Shown here in pieces: positions 30,479 through 40,128 of a DNA stretch of 64,000 bases (the first letter of the stretch is position 1; each line of letters starts with the position of its first letter). A program made the translations under genes and the position numbers. Below the pieces are notes generated by a model. It had not been told where the DNA came from and made no database searches. It saw nothing but the letters and a program-made list of their open reading frames with translations. This DNA is from Caenimonas aquaedulcis (GTDB lineage: Bacteria; Pseudomonadota; Gammaproteobacteria; Burkholderiales; Burkholderiaceae_C): NCBI RefSeq assembly GCF_015831345.1, contig NZ_JADWYS010000001.1:1498118-1562117 (forward strand), written 5' to 3'.

Positions 30479-31465
30479 TCAGAGCAGGTGGGCGACGCCG
30501 GCCTGTTCGTCCTGCAGTTCCTTCAGGGTCTTGTTGATCCGCTCCTGGCTGAACGCGTCGATCTCCAGGCCCTTCACGATTTCATACTTGCCGTCCTTGG
30601 TGGTGACGGGGAAACCGAACATGATGTCCTTCGGGATGCCGTAGTCGCCGTTGGAGGGCACGCCCATGGTGACCCACTTGCCGTTGGTGCCCAGGGCCCA
30701 ATCGCGCATGTGGTCGATCGCGGCGTTGGCGGCGGAAGCGGCCGACGAGAGGCCACGCGCTTCGATGATCGCGGCGCCGCGCTTGCCGACGGTGGGGAGG
30801 AAGGTCTCGGCATTCCAGACCTGGTCGTTGATCAGGTCCTTGACGGCCTTGCCGCCGACGGTGGCGAAGCGGTAGTCGGCGTACATGGTCGGCGAATGGT
30901 TGCCCCACACGGTGAGCTTCTCGATGTCGGCGACGGCCTTGCCGGTCTTGGCGGCGATCTGGCTCAGAGCGCGGTTGTGATCGAGGCGAAGCATGGCGGT
31001 GAAGTTCTCGCGCGGCAGGCTCGGGGCGCTCTTCATCGCGATGTAGGCGTTCGTGTTGGCGGGGTTGCCCACGACCAGCACCTTGACGTTGCGGCTCGCG
31101 ACCTTGTCGAGCGCCTTGCCTTGTGCCGTGAAGATGGCGCCGTTGACGGCGAGCAGCTCGGCGCGCTCCATGCCCGGGCCGCGGGGACGCGAGCCGACCA
31201 GCAGCGCGTAGTCGGTGTCCTTGAAGGCCGTCATCGGGTCGCTGTGGGCTTCCATGCCGGCCAGCAGGGGGAACGCGCAATCCTCGAGCTCCATCATCAC
31301 GCCCTTGAGCGCCTTCTGGGCCTTCTCGTCGGGGATTTCGAGCAATTGCAGGATGACGGGCTGGTCCTTGCCCAGCATCTCGCCGGAGGCAATGCGAAAC
31401 AGCAGGGCGTAACCGATCTGGCCGGCAGCGCCTGTGACGGCAACGCGGACGGGCTTTTTGCTCAT
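30479..31465 (-). CDS. mdh: Malate dehydrogenase
   Basis: A 328-residue NAD-dependent enzyme that oxidises malate to oxaloacetate. It carries the Rossmann motif [15 protein letters not shown] (about 11-25), the substrate arginines in [11 protein letters not shown], the [10 protein letters not shown] segment, and the catalytic histidine in [13 protein letters not shown]. It belongs to the LDH-like long MDH group usual in betaproteobacteria. It starts the minus-strand half of the TCA block and is divergent from the GntR regulator, with which it shares a control region. Confidence 0.97.
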   Translation of the reverse strand: MSKKPVRVAVTGAAGQIGYALLFRIASGEMLGKDQPVILQLLEIPDEKAQKALKGVMMELEDCAFPLLAGMEAHSDPMTAFKDTDYALLVGSRPRGPGMERAELLAVNGAIFTAQGKALDKVASRNVKVLVVGNPANTNAYIAMKSAPSLPRENFTAMLRLDHNRALSQIAAKTGKAVADIEKLTVWGNHSPTMYADYRFATVGGKAVKDLINDQVWNAETFLPTVGKRGAAIIEARGLSSAASAANAAIDHMRDWALGTNGKWVTMGVPSNGDYGIPKDIMFGFPVTTKDGKYEIVKGLEIDAFSQERINKTLKELQDEQAGVAHLL

Positions 31466-31501
31466 GGAAATCTCCGAAATTTCGTGTGGGGGGAACCGCG
31501 A

Positions 31502-31531
31502 AGTTTACCCGCGAAAACCCTAGCACGTCAA
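31502..31531 (-). promoter_or_regulatory. Candidate mdh promoter
   Basis: On the minus strand, TTGACG (31531-31526) and TAAACT (31507-31502) are separated by 18 bases, a reasonable sigma-70 arrangement about 37 bases before the mdh start. Confidence 0.5.
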
Positions 31532-31532
31532 T

Positions 31533-31560
31533 TTGTCTTATGTCTTATATAAGATATGAT
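31533..31560 (+). promoter_or_regulatory. gntR promoter with operator-like palindrome
   Basis: TTGTCT (31533-31538) and TATGAT (31555-31560) are 16 bases apart. The spacer is largely filled by the perfect 12-bp palindrome TCTTATATAAGA (31543-31554), itself preceded by another TCTTAT (31536-31541). This placement is what one expects of an autorepressor site for the GntR protein encoded just downstream, and it could also affect the divergent mdh promoter. Confidence 0.6.
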
Positions 31561-31636
31561 TCGACCACTTCAACGGTGGGCCCCGCCCTTTCCAGCACGC
31601 GTATCGCAGCACGAATTCCGCAGCACCTGTCCCGCG

Positions 31637-32422
31637 ATGTCGCAGACACCTCCCTCCAGCAACGACAGCGCCGCCGCCGACGGCGCGGTGCAGGCCACGC
31701 CCGCGTTCAGCCCGCTGTACCAGCAGATCAAGGTGCTGATCCTGCAAAGCCTGCAGGACGGAGAATGGAAGCCGGGCGAGGCGATCCCGAGCGAAATCGA
31801 GCTCGCCGCGCGCTTTCGCGTGAGCCAGGGCACGGTGCGCAAGGCGATCGACGAGCTCGCGGCGGAAAACCTCCTGGTGCGCCGCCAGGGCAAGGGCACC
31901 TTCGTGGCGACGCACGCGGAGCAGCACGTGCGCTATCGCTTCCTGCGGCTCATTCCCGACAGCGGCGACGTGGACACCGAAGGGCCCGCGCAGCGTGAGG
32001 TGCTGGAGTGCAAACGCGCTCGCGCGAGCGCCGACATCGCCCGCACGCTGGGCCTGCGCACCGGCGACCCGGTGGTGCAGGTGCGCCGTATCCTGTCCTT
32101 CGGCGGCGTGCCCACCATCCTGGAAGACCTCTGGCTGCCGGGCAACGCGTTCAAGGGCCTCAATGCCGGGCAGATGGCGGGATACCACGGGCCGACCTAC
32201 GCCATGTTCGAGGTGGAATTCGGCGTGCGCATGGTGCGCGCCGAGGAGCGCATCCGCGCGGTGGCGGCAGACGCGCAACAGGCCATGCTATTGAAAGTGG
32301 AGCAACACACGCCGCTCCTGAGCGTCGAGCGGGTGGCCTACACCTATAACGACGTGCCGATGGAACTGCGGCGCGGGCTGTACGTCACGGAGACCCACCA
32401 CTACCGCAACGAATTGAGCTGA
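31637..32422 (+). CDS. GntR-family regulator, HutC/UTRA type
   Basis: A 261-residue repressor-type protein: an N-terminal winged helix (about residues 25-95; SPLYQQIKVLILQSLQDGEWKPGE, then IPSEIELAARFRVSQGTVRKAID) and a C-terminal UTRA ligand domain (ILEDLWLPGNAFKGL and VERVAYTYNDVPMELRRGLY). The ATG at 31637 (MSQTPPSS) is preferred; codons upstream run through the promoter. Flanked by mdh and sdhCDAB, it is a strong candidate regulator of the TCA genes. The ligand, possibly a TCA intermediate, is unknown. Confidence 0.88.
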   Translation: MSQTPPSSNDSAAADGAVQATPAFSPLYQQIKVLILQSLQDGEWKPGEAIPSEIELAARFRVSQGTVRKAIDELAAENLLVRRQGKGTFVATHAEQHVRYRFLRLIPDSGDVDTEGPAQREVLECKRARASADIARTLGLRTGDPVVQVRRILSFGGVPTILEDLWLPGNAFKGLNAGQMAGYHGPTYAMFEVEFGVRMVRAEERIRAVAADAQQAMLLKVEQHTPLLSVERVAYTYNDVPMELRRGLYVTETHHYRNELS

Positions 32423-32466
32423 CCACACGCCGATGACCGCGGCCGTATGGATTTCATGAAGGCCCC

Positions 32467-32494
32467 GTGTCAGTTTGGTGCATTGCAATAGAAT
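32467..32494 (+). promoter_or_regulatory. Weak candidate sdh promoter
   Basis: GTGTCA (32467-32472) and TAGAAT (32489-32494), 16 bases apart, lie about 60 bases before sdhC. The match is moderate, but this is the only likely promoter in the 134-base gap after the GntR gene. Confidence 0.35.
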
Positions 32495-32556
32495 TTTGGG
32501 TTGTCTGCTTATTTCCGTCACGAACCGCACATGCGCACCACCAAGAAAGCCAAGCC

Positions 32557-32991
32557 ATGACAGAGCCAGCCAAGAAGCGGCCCGAGTTTCGCAACATCCA
32601 CGCATTGACGGACCTCCCCTCCTACCGGCTGCCCGCCGCGGGCATCGTGTCCATCCTGCACCGTATCAGCGGCGCGATGATGTTCCTCCTGATGCCGTTC
32701 ATCATCTGGATGTTCGACAAGTCCGTCTCCTCCGAAATCTCCTTCGCCAAGTTCCGGGCCGCTTTCACGAGCGGCCTTTGGATTTTTCCGGGCTGGTTCA
32801 TGAAGCTCGTGGTGCTGGCGCTGATCTGGGCCTACCTGCACCACCTCATCGCCGGCTTGCGGCACCTCTGGATGGACGTGAGCCACGCGGCCGTGACGAA
32901 GGAATTCGGCTTCCGTTCCGCGCAGGTCACGCTGGGCGCGAGCGTCCTGCTCACGCTCGTCCTGGGCGCCAAGCTCTTCGGCCTCTACTGA
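32557..32991 (+). CDS. sdhC: Succinate dehydrogenase cytochrome b556 subunit
   Basis: A 144-residue membrane anchor of complex II with three hydrophobic helices (about 35-55, 75-105, 118-142). It has the HRISGA motif near the quinone site (about residue 35) and the haem-ligand region HHLIAGLRHLWMD. The ATG at 32557 gives the usual short N-terminal tail (MTEPAKKRPEFRNI). It is the first gene of sdhCDABE, preceded by a 134-base gap containing a candidate promoter. Confidence 0.95.
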   Translation: MTEPAKKRPEFRNIHALTDLPSYRLPAAGIVSILHRISGAMMFLLMPFIIWMFDKSVSSEISFAKFRAAFTSGLWIFPGWFMKLVVLALIWAYLHHLIAGLRHLWMDVSHAAVTKEFGFRSAQVTLGASVLLTLVLGAKLFGLY

Positions 32992-33013
32992 CAAGAACAA
33001 CGGGAACAACAAC

Positions 33014-33379
33014 ATGTCCGTGAACTACGGCTCCAAGCGCATCGTCGTCGGCGCGCACTACGGCCTGCGCGATTGGCTCAGCCAGCGCGTCACCGCCGCG
33101 CTGATGGCTCTCTTCACCCTTATCGTCCTGCTGCAGGTCATCTTCTCGCGCGGCCCGATGGGATACGACAAATGGGCGGGGATCTTCTCGTCGCAATGGA
33201 TGAAGGTGCTGACCTTCACCGTGATCGCCGCGCTCCTCTGGCACGTCTGGGTGGGCATGCGCGACGTGTGGATGGATTACATCAAGGCCGTGTGGCTGCG
33301 TCTCGTGCTGCAAGTCTTCACCATCGTCTGGCTTACGGCCTGCGCCGGCTGGGCGATTCAAGTTCTCTGGAGACTCTGA
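33014..33379 (+). CDS. sdhD: Succinate dehydrogenase membrane anchor subunit
   Basis: A 121-residue, three-helix subunit that together with SdhC binds haem b and ubiquinone. The HYGLRDWLSQRVTA opening (about 15-28) and the HVWVGMRDVWMDYIK segment (about 77-91), with the haem-proximal histidine and a quinone-site Asp-Tyr pair, are typical. It starts 22 bases after sdhC and ends 2 bases before sdhA. Confidence 0.94.
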   Translation: MSVNYGSKRIVVGAHYGLRDWLSQRVTAALMALFTLIVLLQVIFSRGPMGYDKWAGIFSSQWMKVLTFTVIAALLWHVWVGMRDVWMDYIKAVWLRLVLQVFTIVWLTACAGWAIQVLWRL

Positions 33380-33381
33380 GC

Positions 33382-35190
33382 ATGTCGTATACCAACAAGA
33401 ACATCACCAAGCGCAAGTTCGACGTCGTCATCGTCGGGGCCGGGGGCTCCGGCATGCGCGCGTCGCTGCAGCTCGCGCGCGCGGGCCTGAACGTCGCCGT
33501 GCTCTCGAAGGTCTTTCCGACCCGTTCGCACACCGTCGCGGCGCAGGGCGGCATCGGGGCGTCGCTGGGCAACATGTCCGAGGACAACTGGCACTACCAC
33601 TTCTACGACACCGTGAAGGGCTCCGACTGGCTCGGCGACCAGGACGCGATCGAGTTCATGTGCCGCGAAGCACCCAAGGTCGTGTACGACCTCGAGCATA
33701 TGGGCATGCCCTTCGACCGCAACCCGGACGGCACGATCTACCAGCGCCCGTTCGGCGGCCACACCGCCAACTACGGCGAGAAGCCCGTGCAGCGCGCCTG
33801 CGCCGCGGCGGACCGCACCGGCCACGCGATGCTGCACACGCTGTACCAGCAGAACGTCAAGGCCAAGACCAGCTTCTTCGTCGAGTGGATGGCGCTCGAC
33901 CTGATCCGCGATGCGGAAGGCGACGTCGTCGGCGTCACGGCGCTCGAGATGGAAACGGGCGACCTGCACATCCTCGAGGCGAAGACCACCTTGCTCGCCA
34001 CGGGCGGCGCGGGACGGATCTTCGCGGCGTCGACGAATGCCTTCATCAACACCGGCGACGGCCTGGGCATGGCGGCGCGCGCCGGCATCCCGCTGGAAGA
34101 CATGGAGTTCTGGCAGTTCCACCCCACCGGCGTCGCCGGCGCGGGCGTGCTGCTCACGGAAGGCTGCCGCGGCGAAGGCGCGATCCTGCTCAACAGCAAC
34201 GGCGAGCGCTTCATGGAGCGCTACGCCCCCACCCTGAAGGACCTCGCGCCGCGCGACTTCGTCTCCCGCTCGATGGACCAGGAGATCAAGGAAGGCCGCG
34301 GCTGCGGTCCCAACAAGGACTACGTGCTGCTCAAGCTCGACCACCTGGGCGCCGAGACCATCCACAAGCGCCTGCCCTCGGTGTACGAGATCGGCGTGAA
34401 CTTCGCCAACGTCGACATCACCAAGGAGCCGATCCCGGTGGTGCCGACCATCCACTACCAGATGGGCGGCATCCCGACGAACGTCAACGGGCAGGTCGTC
34501 GTGCAGAACGGCGGCGTGCACAACGAGGTGGTCAACGGCCTCTACGCGGTGGGCGAATGCTCCTGCGTGAGCGTGCACGGCGCCAACCGCCTGGGCACCA
34601 ACTCGCTGCTGGACCTGCTGGTGTTCGGCCGGGCCGCGGGCAACCACATCGTGGAATTCGCGAGCCGCAGCAAGTCCCACAAGGATCTGCCCGCCGACGC
34701 CGCGGACCGCACGCTGGAACGCCTGAACCGCCTCGAAAACACCGCCTCCGGCGAATACGCGCAGGACGTCGCCAACGACATCCGCGCGAGCATGCAGTTG
34801 CACGCGGGCGTGTTCCGCACGCAGGCGAGCATGGACGAAGGCGTCGGCAAGATCGCCGCCATCCGCAGCCGCGTGAATTCCCTGGCGCTCAAGGACAAGT
34901 CCAAAGTCTTCAACACCGCCCGCATCGAGGCGCTGGAGGTCGAGAACCTGATCGAGTGCGCGCAGGCCACCATCGTGTCGGCCGCCGCGCGCAAGGAATG
35001 CCGTGGCGCCCACACCGTGAGCGACTACGAAAAGCCGGTGGACGACCCGCAGGCGCCGATGGGCCGCGACGACGCCAACTGGATGAAGCACACCCTGTGG
35101 TACAGCGAAGGCAGCCGCCTGTCGTACAAGCCGGTGCAGCTCAAGCCGCTCACCGTCGACAGCGTTCCCCCCAAGGTCCGTACGTTCTAG
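33382..35190 (+). CDS. sdhA: Succinate dehydrogenase flavoprotein subunit
   Basis: A 602-residue catalytic subunit that oxidises succinate to fumarate. It has the FAD motif GAGGSGMRASLQLA (about 19-32), the histidine for covalent flavin attachment in RSHTVAAQGG (H50), HPTGVAGAGVLLTEGCRGEG, and the arginine-containing catalytic segment ASMDEGVGKIAAIRSRV. The ATG at 33382 is the conserved start; the frame remains open into sdhD only by chance. It is in operon with sdhC, sdhD and sdhB. Confidence 0.97.
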   Translation: MSYTNKNITKRKFDVVIVGAGGSGMRASLQLARAGLNVAVLSKVFPTRSHTVAAQGGIGASLGNMSEDNWHYHFYDTVKGSDWLGDQDAIEFMCREAPKVVYDLEHMGMPFDRNPDGTIYQRPFGGHTANYGEKPVQRACAAADRTGHAMLHTLYQQNVKAKTSFFVEWMALDLIRDAEGDVVGVTALEMETGDLHILEAKTTLLATGGAGRIFAASTNAFINTGDGLGMAARAGIPLEDMEFWQFHPTGVAGAGVLLTEGCRGEGAILLNSNGERFMERYAPTLKDLAPRDFVSRSMDQEIKEGRGCGPNKDYVLLKLDHLGAETIHKRLPSVYEIGVNFANVDITKEPIPVVPTIHYQMGGIPTNVNGQVVVQNGGVHNEVVNGLYAVGECSCVSVHGANRLGTNSLLDLLVFGRAAGNHIVEFASRSKSHKDLPADAADRTLERLNRLENTASGEYAQDVANDIRASMQLHAGVFRTQASMDEGVGKIAAIRSRVNSLALKDKSKVFNTARIEALEVENLIECAQATIVSAAARKECRGAHTVSDYEKPVDDPQAPMGRDDANWMKHTLWYSEGSRLSYKPVQLKPLTVDSVPPKVRTF

Positions 35191-35229
35191 TACCTACCGC
35201 AGCAACGACTAAATTAAACGGATAAAGCC

Positions 35230-35934
35230 ATGGAAAAACGGACCTTCCAGATCTACCGCTACGACCCGGACAAGGACGCCAAGCCGTACATGCAGACCAT
35301 CGAGATCGAACTCGACGGCCACGAGCGCATGCTGCTGGACGCCCTGATGAAGCTCAAGGCGCAGGACCCGACGCTTTCCTTCCGCCGCTCCTGCCGCGAA
35401 GGCGTGTGCGGCTCGGACGCGATGAACATCAACGGCAAGAACGGCCTCGCATGTCTCACCAACATGCTCACGCTCAAGGGCACCATCGTGCTCAAGCCAC
35501 TGCCCGGCCTGCCCGTCATCCGCGACCTGATCGTGGACATGACGCAGTTCTTCAAGCAGTACAACTCGATCAAGCCCTACCTCATCAACGACAACGTGCC
35601 GCCCGAGAAGGAACGCCTGCAGTCGCCCGAGGAACGCGAGGAGCTCAACGGCCTGTACGAGTGCATCCTGTGCGCGAGCTGCTCCACGAGTTGCCCGAGC
35701 TTCTGGTGGAACCCGGACAAATTCGTCGGCCCGGCCGGGCTGCTGCAGGCCTACCGCTTCATCGCCGACAGCCGCGACGAAGCCACCGCCGAGCGACTGG
35801 ACAACCTGGAAGACCCGTACCGGCTCTTCCGCTGCCACACGATCATGAATTGCGTGGATGTGTGCCCGAAGGGCCTGAACCCGACCATGGCCATCGGCAA
35901 GATCAAGGAATTGATGGTGCGCCGGTCGATCTGA
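35230..35934 (+). CDS. sdhB: Succinate dehydrogenase iron-sulfur subunit
   Basis: A 234-residue subunit carrying electrons from FAD to quinone. All three clusters are visible: [2Fe-2S] cysteines in SCREGVCGSDAM and GLAC (about 55-76), [4Fe-4S] in CILCASCSTSCPS (about 140-152), and [3Fe-4S] in CHTIMNCVDVCPKG (about 200-213). It lies 39 bases after sdhA and 13 before sdhE. Confidence 0.97.
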   Translation: MEKRTFQIYRYDPDKDAKPYMQTIEIELDGHERMLLDALMKLKAQDPTLSFRRSCREGVCGSDAMNINGKNGLACLTNMLTLKGTIVLKPLPGLPVIRDLIVDMTQFFKQYNSIKPYLINDNVPPEKERLQSPEEREELNGLYECILCASCSTSCPSFWWNPDKFVGPAGLLQAYRFIADSRDEATAERLDNLEDPYRLFRCHTIMNCVDVCPKGLNPTMAIGKIKELMVRRSI

Positions 35935-35947
35935 CGCACCACCGGAT

Positions 35948-36232
35948 ATGGACGCGAAAGCTGACGACCTGCTTGACGAGCGGGCGCTCTCCAAACTGAA
36001 ATGGCGGTGCCGCCGCGGTTTGCTGGAGAACGACCTGTTCATCGAACGGTTCTTCAGCCGCTACGAAGCGTCGCTGACCACCGGTCAGGCGGCGGCGCTG
36101 AATGAGTTGATGGATCTGCCCGACAACGACTTGCTGGACCTGCATTTGCGGCGCAAGGAGCCGGAGGGCGAACTGGACACGAAGCCCGTGCGTGAAGTGC
36201 TTGCGATGCTGCGAAGCAGGCCAACCGATTAG
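35948..36232 (+). CDS. sdhE: FAD assembly factor SdhE
   Basis: A 94-residue protein of the SdhE/YgfY family that promotes covalent FAD attachment to SdhA. The signature RGxxE is present as RRGLLENDLF (about 22-31), with LMDLPDNDLLDL downstream. Its position directly after sdhB supports the assignment, since it would be made together with its client. It lies 16 bases before gltA. Confidence 0.92.
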   Translation: MDAKADDLLDERALSKLKWRCRRGLLENDLFIERFFSRYEASLTTGQAAALNELMDLPDNDLLDLHLRRKEPEGELDTKPVREVLAMLRSRPTD

Positions 36233-36248
36233 TTAAAGGAAGAAAGCC

Positions 36249-37559
36249 ATGGAACTCGCTGACAACAAGGCCACCCTGTCGTTCTCCAACGGCAGCCCGA
36301 ACGTCGAACTACCTGTCTACAAGGGCAGCGTCGGCCCCGACGTGATCGACATCCGCAAGCTGTACGCGCAGACCGGCATGTTCACGTACGACCCGGGCTT
36401 CATGTCCACGGCCGCGTGCCAGTCGGCCATCACCTACATCGACGGCGACAAGGGTGAACTGCTCTATCGCGGCTACCCCATCGAGCAGCTCGCGACGAAG
36501 TGCGACTTCATGGAAACCTGCCACCTGCTGCTGTACGGAGAGCTGCCCAACGAGGAAGGCAAGAAGAAGTTCACGCGCACCGTGACCATGCACACCATGG
36601 TCAACGAGCAGATGCAGTTCTTCCTGCGGGGCTTCCGCCGCGACGCGCACCCGATGGCCATCATGACCGGCCTGGTCGGCGCCCTGTCGGCCTTCTATCA
36701 CGACAGCACGGACATCAACAACCCGGAGCACCGCGAGATCGCCGCGATCCGCCTGATCGCCAAGATGCCGACGCTGGTTGCCATGGCCTACAAGTACAGC
36801 GCAGGCCAGCCGTACATGTACCCGAAGAACGAACTCAGCTACGCAGGCAACTTCCTGCACATGATGTTCGCCACGCCTTGCGAGCCCTACACCGTGAGCC
36901 CGGTGCTCGAGCGCGCGCTCGACCGCATCTTCATCCTGCACGCGGACCACGAGCAGAACGCATCGACCTCCACCGTGCGGCTGTGCGGCTCGTCGGGCAC
37001 GAACCCGTTCGCGGCCATCGCGGCGGGCGTGGCCTGCCTCTGGGGCCCCGCGCACGGCGGCGCCAACGAGGCGGCGCTCAACATGCTCTACGACATCCAG
37101 AAGGCGGGCGGCGTCGAGAAGATCGGCGAATTCATCAAGCAGGTGAAGGACAAGAACTCCGGCATCAAGCTGATGGGCTTCGGGCACCGCGTCTACAAGA
37201 ACTACGACCCGCGTGCCAAGCTCATGCAGGAAACCTGCAAGGAAGTGCTGGGCGAGCTCGGCCTGGAAAACGACCCCCTGTTCAAGCTCGCGATGGCGCT
37301 CGAGAAGATCGCGCTGGAAGACGAATACTTCGTCTCCCGCAAGCTCTACCCGAACGTGGACTTCTACTCCGGCATCGTGCAGCGCGCGATCGGCATCCCG
37401 GTGTCGCTCTTCACCGCGATTTTCGCGGCGGCGCGCACCGTGGGCTGGATCGCCCAGCTGAACGAAATGATCGGCGACCCGGAATACAAGATCGGCCGTC
37501 CGCGCCAGCTCTTCACCGGCTCGGTGAAGCGCGACGTGAAGCCGCTCGCGCAGCGCTGA
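36249..37559 (+). CDS. gltA: Citrate synthase (type II)
   Basis: A 436-residue enzyme condensing oxaloacetate and acetyl-CoA. Catalytic residues lie in [14 protein letters not shown] (first His), [14 protein letters not shown] (second His), and the aspartate-containing segment [13 protein letters not shown]. The length and N-terminal domain (about the first 60 residues, ending [10 protein letters not shown]) indicate the hexameric, NADH-sensitive Gram-negative type. AAGGAAGAAAG precedes the ATG. It ends the sdh operon and is followed by a strong terminator. Confidence 0.97.
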   Translation: MELADNKATLSFSNGSPNVELPVYKGSVGPDVIDIRKLYAQTGMFTYDPGFMSTAACQSAITYIDGDKGELLYRGYPIEQLATKCDFMETCHLLLYGELPNEEGKKKFTRTVTMHTMVNEQMQFFLRGFRRDAHPMAIMTGLVGALSAFYHDSTDINNPEHREIAAIRLIAKMPTLVAMAYKYSAGQPYMYPKNELSYAGNFLHMMFATPCEPYTVSPVLERALDRIFILHADHEQNASTSTVRLCGSSGTNPFAAIAAGVACLWGPAHGGANEAALNMLYDIQKAGGVEKIGEFIKQVKDKNSGIKLMGFGHRVYKNYDPRAKLMQETCKEVLGELGLENDPLFKLAMALEKIALEDEYFVSRKLYPNVDFYSGIVQRAIGIPVSLFTAIFAAARTVGWIAQLNEMIGDPEYKIGRPRQLFTGSVKRDVKPLAQR

Positions 37560-37576
37560 ACCGCCGCGGTCCGCGC

Positions 37577-37600
37577 AAAGCCCGCTTCGGCGGGCTTTTT
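37577..37600 (+). terminator. Rho-independent terminator after gltA
   Basis: AAAGCCCGC and GCGGGCTTT pair perfectly around a TTCG loop and are followed by further Ts, 18 bases after the gltA stop. Confidence 0.92.
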
Positions 37601-37646
37601 CGTTTCCAGCCGGGCAGCATGGCCATCTCGGTTCGCGATGCCGAAA

Positions 37647-37663
37647 TCCCCTGTTTTAGGGGA
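37647..37663. promoter_or_regulatory. Inverted repeat upstream of the LysR gene
   Basis: TCCCCT-GTTTT-AGGGGA is a perfect 6-bp inverted repeat around a 5-base AT spacer, 28 bases before the chosen start. It stands out in this GC-rich gap and could be an operator, though the spacing is not the usual T-N11-A of LysR sites. Confidence 0.4.
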
Positions 37664-37691
37664 AAATCGCCTTCTCCCATCGCCAACCGCG

Positions 37692-38666
37692 ATGACTCAA
37701 GCCATCACCGCCATGAAGCCCTCGGAACGCAACTTCGCACGCCGGATCGACCTCACGTCGCTCCAGCTGTTCGTGGCCGTGTGTGAGCTGGGGAGCATCG
37801 GCAAGGCCGCGGAGCGCGAGTTCATCGCCGCCTCCGCCGTGAGCAAGCGCCTGTCGGACCTGGAGGCGACGCTCGACACCCCGCTGCTCTACCGCCACAC
37901 CCGCGGGGTGGACCTGACGCCTGCCGGCGAAAGCCTGCTGCACCACGCGCGTTCCGTGCTCTTCAGCCTGGAGAAGATGCAGGGCGAGCTGAGCGAATAC
38001 GCCGACGGCGTGCGCGGCCACGTGCGGGTGCACGCGAGCATTTCGGCAGTCGTGCAGTTCCTGCCCGAAGACCTCGGCGAATTCATCAGCGCCCACCCCG
38101 AAGTGAAGATCGACCTCGAGGAGCACCTCTCCACCGAGGTCGTTCGCGCCGTGCAGGAAGGCGCCGCCGACCTGGGCATCTGCAATTCGGCGGTGCTGTC
38201 GCCCGGCCACGGCCTGCAGACGCGCCCTTATCGTGAAGACCAGCTCGTGCTGATCGTCCCGCGCCGGCATGCGCTGGCGCGCCGCAAGGCGGTCGCGTTC
38301 GAGGACACGCTCGATTGCGACCACGTGGGCCTGCATTCGAACAGCTCCGTCTACCTCGCGATGCGCGACGCCGCCGCGCTCGCGGGCCGCAACATCCGGC
38401 TTCGCATCCACGTCACCGGGCTGGACGCGATGTGCCGCATGATCCACAACGGCCTCGGCGTGGGCGTGATGCCGCGCCGCGCCTTCGAGTTGATGCACGG
38501 CGTCGGCGATCTGGAAAGCGTTCGCCTCACCGATGCCTGGGCCGACCGCCGCATCGACCTCGTGTCGCGCGACTTCTCCACCCTTCCCGTCACGGGCCGC
38601 CTGCTGGTGGAACACCTCACCGCGCGCGTCCCCGTCATCGAAGCGGCCGAACTGGCCGCCTCCTAG
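37692..38666 (+). CDS. LysR-family transcriptional regulator
   Basis: A 324-residue regulator: winged helix-turn-helix at about residues 20-80 (LTSLQLFVAVCELGSIGKAAEREFIAASAVSKRLSDLEATL split across helices), then a LysR effector domain (VRVHASISAVVQFLPEDLGEF, LDAMCRMIHNGLGVGVMPRR). Two starts are possible, 37692 or 37713 (MKPSERN); neither has a strong Shine-Dalgarno. It lies between the gltA terminator and leuC on the same strand, 24 bases before leuC. It is a candidate leu-gene regulator by position, but it is not recognisably LeuO, and the effector is unknown. Confidence 0.87.
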   Translation: MTQAITAMKPSERNFARRIDLTSLQLFVAVCELGSIGKAAEREFIAASAVSKRLSDLEATLDTPLLYRHTRGVDLTPAGESLLHHARSVLFSLEKMQGELSEYADGVRGHVRVHASISAVVQFLPEDLGEFISAHPEVKIDLEEHLSTEVVRAVQEGAADLGICNSAVLSPGHGLQTRPYREDQLVLIVPRRHALARRKAVAFEDTLDCDHVGLHSNSSVYLAMRDAAALAGRNIRLRIHVTGLDAMCRMIHNGLGVGVMPRRAFELMHGVGDLESVRLTDAWADRRIDLVSRDFSTLPVTGRLLVEHLTARVPVIEAAELAAS

Positions 38667-38690
38667 CCATCCCAAGCGAGAGAACAGACC

Positions 38691-40112
38691 ATGGCAAGAA
38701 CCCTCTACGACAAGATCTGGGACGAGCACGTCGTCCACACCGAGGAGGACGGCACCGCCATCCTCTACATCGACCGCCATCTCGTGCATGAAGTGACGAG
38801 CCCCCAGGCTTTCGAGGGCCTGCGGCAGGCCGGGCGCAAGGTATGGCGCGTGAGCTCCATCGTCGCCACGGCGGACCACAACACGCCCACCACCGGCTGG
38901 GAGCGCGGGTACGACGGCATCGACGACCCGATCAGCAAGGAGCAGGTCACCACGCTAGACAAGAACATCGGCGAGTTCGGCTCGGCGGCCTATTTCCCCT
39001 TCCTGTCGAAGCGCCAGGGCATCGTGCACGTGATCGGCCCCGAGCAGGGCGCGACGCTGCCGGGCATGACCGTCGTTTGCGGGGACTCGCACACCTCGAC
39101 CCATGGCGCGTTCGGCGCGCTCGCGCACGGCATCGGCACGAGCGAGGTCGAGCACGTGATGGCGACGCAGACGCTGCTCGCCAAGAAGGCGAAGAACATG
39201 CTGGTGAAGGTCGAGGGCCGGCTCGCGCCCGGCGTCACGGCCAAGGACATCGTGCTGGCCGTCATCGGCCGTATCGGCACGGCCGGCGGCACGGGCTACA
39301 CGATCGAGTTCGCCGGCTCGGCGATCCGCTCGCTGTCGATGGAGGGCCGCATGACGGTCTGCAACATGGCAATCGAAGCGGGCGCGCGTGCCGGGCTCGT
39401 GGCGGTGGACGACAAGACCATCGAGTACGTGAAGGGCCGCCCCCTCGCGCCCACCGGCGTCGAATGGGATCATGCCGTGGCGTACTGGAAGACGCTGCAG
39501 TCCGACGCGGGCGCGAAGTTCGACACCGTCGTCGAACTCGACGCCTCGTCCATCATCCCCCAGGTCACCTGGGGTACCTCCCCCGAGATGGTGCTCGGCA
39601 TCGACGCGCGCGTGCCGGACCCCGACCGGGAGAAGGACGCGAACAAGCGCGGCGCGATCGAGCGCGCATTGACGTACATGGGGCTCGAGCCCGGCAAGGC
39701 GCTCAACGACATCCACGTCGACAAGGTCTTCATCGGCTCGTGCACCAACAGCCGCATCGAGGACATGCGCGAGGCCGCCGCGATGGTTCGCAAGCTGGGC
39801 CGCAAGGTGTCGCGCAACGTGAAGCTCGCCTTGGTGGTCCCGGGTTCGGGGCTCGTGAAGGAGCAGGCCGAGCGCGAAGGCCTGCACGAGATCTTCAAGG
39901 CCGCGGGTTTCGAATGGCGCGAGCCGGGATGTTCCATGTGCCTGGCGATGAACGCCGACAGGCTCGAGCCCGGCGAGCGATGCGCATCCACCAGCAACCG
40001 CAACTTCGAAGGCCGGCAAGGCGCGGGGGGCCGCACGCACCTGGTCAGCCCGGCGATGGCCGCGGCCGCCGCCGTGCACGGCCACTTCGTCGATGTCCGC
40101 CAATTCGCCTGA
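38691..40112 (+). CDS. leuC: 3-isopropylmalate dehydratase large subunit
   Basis: A 473-residue [4Fe-4S] subunit of isopropylmalate isomerase in leucine synthesis. Cluster cysteines are in [10 protein letters not shown] (about residue 346) and [10 protein letters not shown] (about 407-410), with [19 protein letters not shown] near residue 130. It opens the leuC-leuD-leuB set. Only 16 bases separate it from leuD. Confidence 0.96.
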   Translation: MARTLYDKIWDEHVVHTEEDGTAILYIDRHLVHEVTSPQAFEGLRQAGRKVWRVSSIVATADHNTPTTGWERGYDGIDDPISKEQVTTLDKNIGEFGSAAYFPFLSKRQGIVHVIGPEQGATLPGMTVVCGDSHTSTHGAFGALAHGIGTSEVEHVMATQTLLAKKAKNMLVKVEGRLAPGVTAKDIVLAVIGRIGTAGGTGYTIEFAGSAIRSLSMEGRMTVCNMAIEAGARAGLVAVDDKTIEYVKGRPLAPTGVEWDHAVAYWKTLQSDAGAKFDTVVELDASSIIPQVTWGTSPEMVLGIDARVPDPDREKDANKRGAIERALTYMGLEPGKALNDIHVDKVFIGSCTNSRIEDMREAAAMVRKLGRKVSRNVKLALVVPGSGLVKEQAEREGLHEIFKAAGFEWREPGCSMCLAMNADRLEPGERCASTSNRNFEGRQGAGGRTHLVSPAMAAAAAVHGHFVDVRQFA

Positions 40113-40128
40113 GCCAGGAGAACGTACG

